From NCBI GenBank assembly GCA_964461455.1, contig CAYWUJ010000025.1, positions 1 to 37,765 on the forward strand: a stretch of 37,765 nucleotides of DNA, read 5' to 3'. This stretch comes from UBA1413 sp964461455 (lineage in GTDB: Bacteria > Bacteroidota > Bacteroidia > Bacteroidales > Prolixibacteraceae). A model generated the notes under the pieces. That model was not told the origin of the DNA and did not search any database. It saw only the letters and a list, made by a program, of their open reading frames with translations. Shown here piece after piece: positions 31,440 through 37,765 of this stretch. Every line of letters begins with the position of its first letter. Position 1 is the stretch's first letter. The position numbers and the translations under genes were made by a program.

Positions 31440-33359
31440 TTGAATCACTCATTGAAAAATAGTCAGGAATCACCCCATCAAAGGATTCTTCAGAAGAGTG
31501 TTCTTACCTTAATCTTCTTTAGCATCTTCCTCCATTCAGAAGCAACCATTAACCTTGATTCTCTGGTTCAGCGTCAGCGACGGATTCTGGATACCCGTGT
31601 TTTTTCAACAGTCGACAAATCTGTTACAGCAGAAGAGCTAATAAAATCAGTTAACGATTCTGTGTTTGTCCATATTTCAGGTCGCACATTTCTTTCTCCC
31701 AGGAAAATCTACTGGTATAAACTTGATTTTAAGAAAATAAAAATTACAGACTCTGAAGAGTGTATTATCCGCTTTTCCGCCTACGACAAGATTACGCTCT
31801 ATTCCCAAGGGGAGGGAACTCTCCACCATGAGGAAAGCGGGAGGATGGCAGGTCTGCGGGATAAAGGTCTTTCAAATGCCGTTGATTTTTTGATCTCGGA
31901 AGAAAACCTGATTGAAGGACAATATCTTCTGGCACGCATTCAACATATTTCCAGAAAGAAAGCTTTAATATCCCCTTCCTGTCTCTCTCCTGCAGAGGCC
32001 CTCGAAAAAAGCTCTTCCATTACAAAGCGGGAGTTGCTCAACTATATTCCATACTTATTATTCATCGGCGGAATGCTGCTCATGATCCTGTATGCCTTTG
32101 GCATCTATTTCATGAACCGGGACAAACTCTTCAACTACTACGCCATCTACCTGCTTTCCCTGGTGCTCTATCTGGGAGTGAGGCTGCCTCTTATTTTCGG
32201 GCCGCTCGAGTTACGATATCCGCTTATGATGCATTTGTACAATGAATTGATCCAGGTCCTGGTCAATATCTTTTATTTGTTGTTTGCATCGTTTTTTATG
32301 AATACCCGGCATGATTTTCCCCGGTTGCACAAAGCCATTCGATATGCCATAATGTTTCTGTCGGGCATTATGGCCCTTCAGTTCATCCTGATCCTGTCGG
32401 TTCGTTATGCATGGATTGAGACGTATTTGATTCAGGTTGAAAGGTATTTCATGATTATCTTCAGCATGATTTCCTACGTTTATATCCTGTTGAACTATGA
32501 AAAGAAGATCGTTCTCTACTTATTGGTTGGGAGCCTCTTTTTTCTGTCCGGCGCCATTTTGGCCATGTTCCTGAATCAAATCCATTACATGATGCTGGGG
32601 GCAGCGATTGAAGTCTTCATCTTCTCCCTGGGAATGGGTTACCGCATTAAGGTGGTGGAACGGGACAGGCAATCTATCGAAAATGAAATGAACAAGTTAC
32701 GCCTGACAGCTTTGCGGGCACAGATGAATCCCCATTTTATTTTCAATTCGCTGAATTCCATCAGGGCTTATGTCATTTCAAATGAAACCCGGAAAGCCTC
32801 GGATTACCTGAATATGTTTGCCCGCCTGATCAGACTCATTTTGCACTATTCTTCCCTCAACACCATAACACTGGAAGCCGAACTGGAAGCCTTGAAACTT
32901 TATGTTGAGCTGGAGCAGATGCGCTACCGCACCGATTTTGGATACAGTGTAGAGATTGCTCCCGGTCTTGATCAAAATAAACTTCTCTTACCCCCGCTTA
33001 TTCTTCAACCGTATGTGGAAAATGCCATTGTCCACGGGCTGACGTCTAAACAGGGGACTAAACATTTACAGCTGATCATAGGAAAAAACGCTTCAAGACT
33101 GATGGTCACGATCCGCGACAATGGGGTTGGAAGGAACTACTCCAAAAAAATTCATATGCCTAGCGATCCTTCGCACCAATCTGTGGCCATGGAACTGACC
33201 AGCAAGCGGATAAACCTTTCAGATGACACGCCTTCCAAGGGAGAAAACATTACCGTGACCGACCTTTATGATCAGGGTCAACCTGCAGGAACTGAGGTAA
33301 AACTGCAACTTCCGTTGCAAACAAATCAACCAGCCAGCCATTTAACCTCAGACATTTAA
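31440..33359 (+). CDS. 7TM-DISM-type LytS-like sensor histidine kinase
   Basis: 639 residues. An N-terminal signal/TM segment is followed by an extracytoplasmic domain (~40-195, 7TMR-DISM extracellular type), then about seven membrane helices (~200-400). A short coiled coil precedes the His_kinase domain with phospho-acceptor His432 in 'AQMNPHFIFNSLNSI'. The ATPase N-box is 'LILQPYVENAIVHG' and a G-box reads 'IRDNGVGRNYSKK'. The only reasonable start is a TTG at 31440; the next in-frame ATG is past residue 130 and would delete the signal. The 5' third is visibly AT-richer than neighbouring genes. It is followed after 33 bases by its LytTR partner. Stimulus unknown. Confidence 0.9.
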   Translation: MNHSLKNSQESPHQRILQKSVLTLIFFSIFLHSEATINLDSLVQRQRRILDTRVFSTVDKSVTAEELIKSVNDSVFVHISGRTFLSPRKIYWYKLDFKKIKITDSEECIIRFSAYDKITLYSQGEGTLHHEESGRMAGLRDKGLSNAVDFLISEENLIEGQYLLARIQHISRKKALISPSCLSPAEALEKSSSITKRELLNYIPYLLFIGGMLLMILYAFGIYFMNRDKLFNYYAIYLLSLVLYLGVRLPLIFGPLELRYPLMMHLYNELIQVLVNIFYLLFASFFMNTRHDFPRLHKAIRYAIMFLSGIMALQFILILSVRYAWIETYLIQVERYFMIIFSMISYVYILLNYEKKIVLYLLVGSLFFLSGAILAMFLNQIHYMMLGAAIEVFIFSLGMGYRIKVVERDRQSIENEMNKLRLTALRAQMNPHFIFNSLNSIRAYVISNETRKASDYLNMFARLIRLILHYSSLNTITLEAELEALKLYVELEQMRYRTDFGYSVEIAPGLDQNKLLLPPLILQPYVENAIVHGLTSKQGTKHLQLIIGKNASRLMVTIRDNGVGRNYSKKIHMPSDPSHQSVAMELTSKRINLSDDTPSKGENITVTDLYDQGQPAGTEVKLQLPLQTNQPASHLTSDI

Positions 33360-33380
33360 TAAGAAAGTGCCTGAGAATGC

Positions 33381-33388
33381 TATCTTTG
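33381..33388 (+). promoter_or_regulatory. Internal -7 element before the response regulator (TATCTTTG)
   Basis: Exact TAnnTTTG only 4 bases before the ATG at 33393. If used, the regulator would be made from a nearly leaderless message, separately from the kinase. No TTTG at -33 is visible. Confidence 0.35.
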
Positions 33389-33392
33389 GAAA

Positions 33393-34112
33393 ATGAAGCT
33401 GAATGTGGCCATCATTGATGACGAGGTTCACGCCATTGAGACCCTGGCATACGACCTGCTGGAAAATCATTCAGCAGAAACCCGCCTGCTGTTTTCTACG
33501 ACCAATCCTTTGGAAGGGCTCAAAAAAGTCAGGACCGAAAAACCGGACCTCCTGTTTCTCGACATCGATATGCCCGGACTTTCGGGCCTCGACCTGGTTG
33601 AACTGATCAACGACCTGCCCATTCATGTAATATTTACCACGGCCCACCTTGAATATGCAGTTCAGGCAGTGGAAACCATCGCCAGCGGGTACCTCCTCAA
33701 ACCGGTACAACCCGATGACCTGAAACATACCATTGAAAAAGCACTGGCAGCCTTTAAGCCGGCCGGAAATGAACCAACATTCAAAAATAAAATACCCGTT
33801 CCCGATAACGATGGCATCGAACTGGTGCCCACCGAAGAAATCATCTACTGCAAATCGGACAGCAATTACTGTACGCTGGTCCTCTCCGGAAAAAGAAGAA
33901 TTACAGCCAGTAAAACCCTCAAACATTTCGAGACGCTTCTGGGTAATGACCAGTTCATCAGAGTACATAAATCCTACCTGATCAACCGTAACCACATCAG
34001 GAAATACCTGAAAAAAGACGGAGGAGAACTCGTCATGTCAAACAACGATGTGGTTCCCCTGTCCCGGAATACCCGCGACGAAATCGTTAAGCTTATTCAG
34101 GGTTTCCTCTGA
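33393..34112 (+). CDS. LytTR-family response regulator
   Basis: 239 residues. Receiver domain 1-120 with acidic pair Asp9/Asp10, phospho-acceptor Asp57 in 'LFLDIDMPG', Thr83 and Lys103 in 'YLLKPV'. The LytTR DNA-binding domain covers ~140-238 ('EEIIYCKSDSNYCTLVL', 'FIRVHKSYLINRNHI'). These regulators bind direct repeats upstream of targets. It pairs with the adjacent LytS-like kinase. The following genes on the same strand, 241 bases away, are a run of exported proteins that may be its targets; that is inference. The 34113-34353 spacer holds no gene I can support. Confidence 0.94.
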   Translation: MKLNVAIIDDEVHAIETLAYDLLENHSAETRLLFSTTNPLEGLKKVRTEKPDLLFLDIDMPGLSGLDLVELINDLPIHVIFTTAHLEYAVQAVETIASGYLLKPVQPDDLKHTIEKALAAFKPAGNEPTFKNKIPVPDNDGIELVPTEEIIYCKSDSNYCTLVLSGKRRITASKTLKHFETLLGNDQFIRVHKSYLINRNHIRKYLKKDGGELVMSNNDVVPLSRNTRDEIVKLIQGFL

Positions 34113-34353
34113 CCCGCCACCCTCTTCCCTTCGCTCCGGCTTTTTAATTGTACCCAGGAAACGCACAATCTGACATCCCCGGATACTGCATACTCATTCA
34201 ACCCCGCCAATCACCCTCGCAAAGGCTCCGTTCACTCATTCAGTGAAATAAGGTGTTTCTCTTCAGCTTATCTTTATAAAAGATTTTAAGGTGTTATATT
34301 CTTTTTAAGGATGTACATTCATTAAAATTGGTAAAATGTTAAACTAAAATAAA

Positions 34354-34875
34354 ATGAAGATGAAGAAAATCGCCATTCTGCTTGCCATGATGATGGCAAT
34401 TTCTCTGGCTGAGATTTCAGCCCAGACGATTGACGGCCGGATATCCATCAGCGGATTCCCAGTCAACGGTACTGTAAAGGAAGCCACGGTGGTCGACCTT
34501 TTCAAAAGTTTCAGGGACGGGACCTACAAAATCAACTTTTCCTTCAAGGCCGACAATGTCAACAGACGCGGGGTGGTGCTGTTCGACTTGAAAACCACCG
34601 TTAAGTACAATGGGAAAACGATCCTTCAGAGCACACGCGGGGGCTGGCCCTGGCTGCCGGGAGATCTGTTTGTGCCCATTGAAGCCTTCGATCTGATCCC
34701 CGGAATTCAAAGGGCAGGTATAATGCCAACTCCCAAATTAACGCCCGAACAGATGGACACGCCGATTTCCAAAGGAAAATACGAGGTGACCCTGGAAATG
34801 GTATCCTCCTCCGAAGCGGTGAAAAGTCGCATACAACCGCTGACTTTTTCGTGGGGCACATACCCCCCTCAGTAA
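34354..34875 (+). CDS. Exported protein of unknown function (173 aa)
   Basis: Signal peptide 'MKMKKIAILLAMMMAISLAEISAQ' (about 24 residues; a second Met at codon 3 is an alternative start). The mature part is beta-rich, with 'GTYKINFSFKADNVNRRGVVLFDLKTTVKYNGK' as alternating strands and a Trp/Pro-rich loop 'GGWPWLPGD' near residue 97. A Pro-rich stretch follows ('MPTPKLTPEQMDTP'). I do not recognise the family. It is the first gene of a same-strand group of exported proteins that reaches the window end. Confidence 0.75.
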   Translation: MKMKKIAILLAMMMAISLAEISAQTIDGRISISGFPVNGTVKEATVVDLFKSFRDGTYKINFSFKADNVNRRGVVLFDLKTTVKYNGKTILQSTRGGWPWLPGDLFVPIEAFDLIPGIQRAGIMPTPKLTPEQMDTPISKGKYEVTLEMVSSSEAVKSRIQPLTFSWGTYPPQ

Positions 34876-34930
34876 CGGATGAACCTTCTGACAACTTTTT
34901 TGAACCATTGCCACTTTACATTTTAAACTC

Positions 34931-35626
34931 ATGAAAATACTGCTGACATTCATTTTCCTTGCCACGCTGTTTTTTGCCCGGGCGCAAAAATTCAGCGGCC
35001 AGCTTGAAAATCACGACAAAGGCAAAATGGACATTATGCTCACCATGTTCGGGTTTGACAAACTGGTGAAAATCGGAACGCTAAGCGCCGGCGGCGCGTT
35101 TGAAATCGATCTCTCTGGCAATCCCGCAGAAAGTCTGTCGAAAGATGATCTCGCCATCTTCATCGGAAAGCTGGCTTATGGTTTCCAGTACGTTTGCGGC
35201 AATCCCGACGATTTCCCGGAGGGCGAACCCCAAATCGCCTGCGATGCCGGGTTCATTGCCTTATGGGCCAATAACGAATGGGCGGGCACGCTTTTCCCCG
35301 TAACCAGCGAAAAACTGAAATTGTGGTTGGAGGACAACGGAAACAACGATGCCGCTGAAGGCTCATTTTACAAGGTTTTACTGGTAACCGAAGAGGTTGA
35401 GCTGCAGAAGAAGTGCAACAATTTCGATTATTACAACGACAATGAGGTGCCGATGGAGATTGAATACGACCTCAAACTGAAAAAGGGGTTAAACCTTGTA
35501 CAATACCAAATCGGATCTGTTTACAAGACCGCCCCAGCCATACGGGCTTCCTTCCCCACAAAGGTTAAAATGACAAATGCCGGTGAAAATCCGCCCATCA
35601 TTTGGATGGCTAAATATTTCTGGTGA
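34931..35626 (+). CDS. Exported protein of unknown function (231 aa)
   Basis: Signal peptide 'MKILLTFIFLATLFFARAQ' cut near residue 19. The opening 'KFSGQLENHDKGKMDIMLTMFGFDKLVKIGTLSAGGAFEIDL' resembles the small beta-sandwich used by Bacteroidota proteins that carry a DUF4369-like N-terminus, but I am not certain. Three Cys residues (near 88, 102 and 161) could form a disulphide. It lies 55 bases after the previous gene and 19 before the next, so an operon is likely. No function can be assigned. Confidence 0.72.
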   Translation: MKILLTFIFLATLFFARAQKFSGQLENHDKGKMDIMLTMFGFDKLVKIGTLSAGGAFEIDLSGNPAESLSKDDLAIFIGKLAYGFQYVCGNPDDFPEGEPQIACDAGFIALWANNEWAGTLFPVTSEKLKLWLEDNGNNDAAEGSFYKVLLVTEEVELQKKCNNFDYYNDNEVPMEIEYDLKLKKGLNLVQYQIGSVYKTAPAIRASFPTKVKMTNAGENPPIIWMAKYFW

Positions 35627-35645
35627 CTCCAAAAAAGAATTCGAC

Positions 35646-36386
35646 ATGAGAAAAATCTTTCATCTAATTTCAGGCTTAGTGCTTTTTTCCCTCCTTTCAT
35701 GTGCCGCCAACGGGACCCGCAACGAAAAGGGAAGCTCCCAAAGTGAAGCTGCAGCGCAGGTAAAGAAAGCCGGCACGCTGAATGCCGACGATTTCAAGGG
35801 TAAGCTTAACGAATTGCTGACCCTGGACATGGCCGTCCGGCTGAGTGGATTTGAAGCCCCGAAGGCACTCACAGAGTATAATAACAAAGCCAGTGTGGCT
35901 TTGGGTGGAGAATACAAACCCCCGCGCGAGTGCGCTTATTTGTGGGACAATGGCCGGTCGCGGTCCGTTACAGTAGGCCCAAACACCATAAATACCCCCT
36001 ACAGGGATAAAATCGGAATCAAGGGGGTTTCAAACACCACCCTTGAAAGGTTCAAAAGGAATTATGGTGTTTTGACTGCCGCTCAAAAAGAGGCCGCTGT
36101 CCAGAAACTTGAAGAGGAGACTGAAAAGAACAAAAGCGCAGACAGCCCAACCCAGGCCGGTCAGCAAATGTCTGAAACGGGAAAAACCATGATTCAGGGG
36201 CACCAGGCGGAAGAGATTGAAAATGTGGGCGATGCCGCAACCTGGTATCCCCCCTTCAATGAACTGAAAGTATTTTACCAGGGGCTGACCTTCGCCCTGG
36301 TAGTGGATATTTCGGACGACAATAAACTGAACAGGGCAAAAAGTATTGAACTGGCCCGATGGATTATCAATGAAAAACTCAATTAA
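35646..36386 (+). CDS. Lipoprotein of unknown function (246 aa)
   Basis: I start it at the ATG at 35646, which opens a lipoprotein signal with lipobox LLSC (Cys18); a longer frame from 35577 runs through the previous gene's end. Mature residues ~45-90 form an amphipathic domain ('DDFKGKLNELLTLDMAVRLSGFEAPKALTEYNNK'), then a basic segment. Residues ~145-185 are a charged coiled-coil-like linker ('AAQKEAAVQKLEEETEKNK') and the C-terminus is a small alpha/beta unit ending 'RAKSIELARWIINEKLN'. No family recognised. Its last codons lie 10 bases before the next gene's preferred start. Confidence 0.72.
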   Translation: MRKIFHLISGLVLFSLLSCAANGTRNEKGSSQSEAAAQVKKAGTLNADDFKGKLNELLTLDMAVRLSGFEAPKALTEYNNKASVALGGEYKPPRECAYLWDNGRSRSVTVGPNTINTPYRDKIGIKGVSNTTLERFKRNYGVLTAAQKEAAVQKLEEETEKNKSADSPTQAGQQMSETGKTMIQGHQAEEIENVGDAATWYPPFNELKVFYQGLTFALVVDISDDNKLNRAKSIELARWIINEKLN

Positions 36387-36396
36387 AAAACATGCG

Positions 36397-37197
36397 ATGA
36401 AACGAATAGTGTTAGGAATACTCTTTATGGCCGTCACCGGCATTTTCAGTGCAGAAGCCCAGTTCCTGAAAGAAATACGCGACCGCGCTATCGAGCGCAG
36501 CAAAGACGTCATCATCGGCAAAACTGCCGAAAAAGCTGCTGAAAAAACGGGGAATGCCATGGATAAGCTCCTGAATCCCGACTTCAGCGGCTTCATGAAC
36601 CGCACAGGTAAAAAAGTGGATATGGCCAGCCTGCCGGAATCATACCGGTTTGATTATCTCTACTCCCTGAAGATGACCACAAAAGAGGGTGAAATTCTGT
36701 TTGACTATTACCTGAATCCTTCAGAACCCTATATGGGAGCTAAAATAAATATGGGCATGGAAATGTCCATGGTGTTCGATGAAGGCAATAAAGTACTGTT
36801 CACATATGTCAACGGAATGCCCATAGCCACGGAATTGGATTTAACCGATGAACTGGATGAAGAGGAGATGCAGACAGATCACAATTACACCTTTAAAGAA
36901 CTGCCCAACCGTCAGTTTCTGGGATATGACTGTATCGGACGCGAGATGGAAAATGAAGAATACAAATTCATCATCTACATTGCCCCTGACATGGAAGCAG
37001 GTTTCGGGAATATGTTCAAAAGTGACCATGCCAACATTCCGCCGGCCATGCAGAAATTCAGCAGTGAATACGAGAACGGACTGATGATGTACATGGAAAT
37101 GGAGGACAAAAAGAACAAAAAAAGGAAAAACACCAGCGCTACCATGGAATGTGTGGCATTTGAACCCACTGAATTGGTAATCAATACCCGTAATTAA
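36397..37197 (+). CDS. Exported protein, DUF4412-like (266 aa)
   Basis: The ATG at 36397 begins a signal peptide ('MKRIVLGILFMAVTGIFSAEAQ'); earlier in-frame ATGs at 36346 and 36370 overlap the lipoprotein gene. The mature protein has a charged helix ('EIRDRAIERSKDVIIGKTAEKAAEKTG') and then a beta-rich domain with many Met residues ('INMGMEMSMVFDEG'). The segment 'FLGYDCIGREMENEEYKFIIYIA' resembles DUF4412 proteins, which have a conserved Gly-Tyr-x-Cys. The resemblance is by eye only. A Lys-rich patch near the end ('DKKNKKRKN') is notable. Function unknown; part of the exported-protein group. Confidence 0.68.
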   Translation: MKRIVLGILFMAVTGIFSAEAQFLKEIRDRAIERSKDVIIGKTAEKAAEKTGNAMDKLLNPDFSGFMNRTGKKVDMASLPESYRFDYLYSLKMTTKEGEILFDYYLNPSEPYMGAKINMGMEMSMVFDEGNKVLFTYVNGMPIATELDLTDELDEEEMQTDHNYTFKELPNRQFLGYDCIGREMENEEYKFIIYIAPDMEAGFGNMFKSDHANIPPAMQKFSSEYENGLMMYMEMEDKKNKKRKNTSATMECVAFEPTELVINTRN

Positions 37198-37219
37198 AAG
37201 AACTCTTAAAAATCAATAA

Positions 37220-37567
37220 ATGGAAACGACAGAAAAAAATTTGGTGACGGACACTGATGATGGTAAAACCATCGCTATTGTGGCCTATCTGACACTGATA
37301 GGTCTGGTTGCAGCATTAATTATGAACAGCGACAAGAAACTTCCCCTGGCCACCTTCCATATCAGGCAGTCCCTGGGCCTTATGCTCACATCACTGGCCA
37401 TAGGGATGGTCGGACTGATTCCGGTTCTGGGATGGCTGATTAACCTGGTAGCCCTCTTTTTCCTGTTGTTCATGTGGATCACGGGACTTGTCAATGCCAT
37501 CAACGGCCGGCTCAAAGTGCTGCCATTTCTGGGCGAAAAATATGCCGAATGGTTTAAAAAATTATAA
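37220..37567 (+). CDS. DUF4870/Tic20-like small membrane protein
   Basis: 115 residues with three to four membrane helices. A short acidic N-terminus leads into 'TIAIVAYLTLIGLVAALIM', then the conserved 'FHIRQSLGLML' motif (F-H-x-R-Q) and a hydrophobic pair of helices ending in 'ITGLVNAINGRLKVLPFLGE'. This matches the DUF4870/Tic20-like family, common in Bacteroidota. Its role is not known. It follows the DUF4412-like gene by 22 bases. Confidence 0.82.
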   Translation: METTEKNLVTDTDDGKTIAIVAYLTLIGLVAALIMNSDKKLPLATFHIRQSLGLMLTSLAIGMVGLIPVLGWLINLVALFFLLFMWITGLVNAINGRLKVLPFLGEKYAEWFKKL

Positions 37568-37617
37568 ACCGATCATTCCTCAACGGAACCAATCGAATTA
37601 ACTTAATATCAAAAAAA

Positions 37618-37765
37618 ATGAAGACGTTTATTACGACAACAACCCTCCTGCTTTTTCTTATGGCAACCATAAGCCTGAACGCACAGATCCAGCGAAAAAG
37701 AACAACCGTCCGACCAAAAGGGGAGATTCAAACCGTTGATCCCAACAAAGTCAACCAACAGGTTA
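37618..37765 (+). CDS. Exported protein, N-terminal fragment (cut by window end)
   Basis: 49 complete codons from the ATG at 37618. A signal peptide ('MKTFITTTTLLLFLMATISLNAQ') is followed by a basic, Thr-rich start ('IQRKRTTVRPKGEIQ'). No stop before the window ends. The family cannot be judged. It continues the same-strand exported-protein group. Confidence 0.72.
   Translation, partial: MKTFITTTTLLLFLMATISLNAQIQRKRTTVRPKGEIQTVDPNKVNQQV

Noticed and set aside
1..37765. CRISPR arrays, tRNA/rRNA genes, insertion sequences or prophage
   Set aside because: No repeated spacers, cloverleaf, rRNA signatures, transposase or phage proteins were seen on reading both strands.

Overview
The window looks like part of a Bacteroidota (Bacteroidales/Marinilabiliales-like) chromosome. 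Three proteins end in type IX secretion (T9SS) type A sorting domains. Several genes are preceded by the Bacteroidota -7 promoter element TAnnTTTG, and Shine-Dalgarno sequences are almost absent. The families present (DUF6340-like lipoprotein, LytS/LytTR pair, AEC permease, GH10/GH43 xylan enzymes) fit that phylum. A run of 100 Ns at 30004-30103 marks a scaffold join, so this is a draft or metagenome-derived assembly. A TM1266-like protein, normally linked to [FeFe]-hydrogenase, hints at an anaerobic lifestyle. I saw no rRNA, tRNA, CRISPR array, transposase or phage genes.

Layout. 1-1740 (minus): RND efflux pump (truncated by the window) and its membrane-fusion lipoprotein. 1907-3915 (plus): an acyltransferase of the alcohol-acetyltransferase/condensation fold with a zinc-ribbon membrane protein. 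4060-5933 (plus): AEC permease and a DUF6340-like lipoprotein. 6103-7266 (minus): MFS transporter. 7400-12504 (minus): a T9SS-sorted pentaheme cytochrome c, a T9SS-sorted clan GH-A glycosidase and an exported nitroreductase. 12783-15833 (plus): secreted beta-helix protein and a TPR-like protein. 15849-17534 (minus): AspT/YidE-type transporter. 17765-20164 (minus): a NitT/TauT-type ABC importer (lipoprotein binding protein, permease, ATPase). Divergent from it, 20450-22940 (plus): a TM1266-like ACT-fold protein overlapping a TonB-dependent receptor. 23156-28264 (plus): xylan block with a micro-ORF, GH10 xylanase (CBM-like module plus T9SS tail) and two GH43 enzymes. 28353-29276: MscS channel. 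29300-31284 (minus): AraC regulator, YceI fragment, gap, pirin. 31440-34112 (plus): LytS-type sensor kinase and LytTR regulator. 34354-37765 (plus): a run of exported or membrane proteins, mostly unrecognised.

How genes may work together. The xylan block gives a plausible degradation chain: a cell-surface or secreted endoxylanase releases oligosaccharides and the two exported GH43 enzymes trim xylose or arabinose side groups. No SusC/SusD pair is present. The 17765-22940 block looks like one two-membrane uptake route. The TonB receptor would cross the outer membrane and the lipoprotein-permease-ATPase set the inner membrane, with a hydrogenase-associated small protein translationally coupled to the receptor. 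No hydrogenase or hydEFG gene is in view. This is the most unusual arrangement here. Its substrate is unknown.
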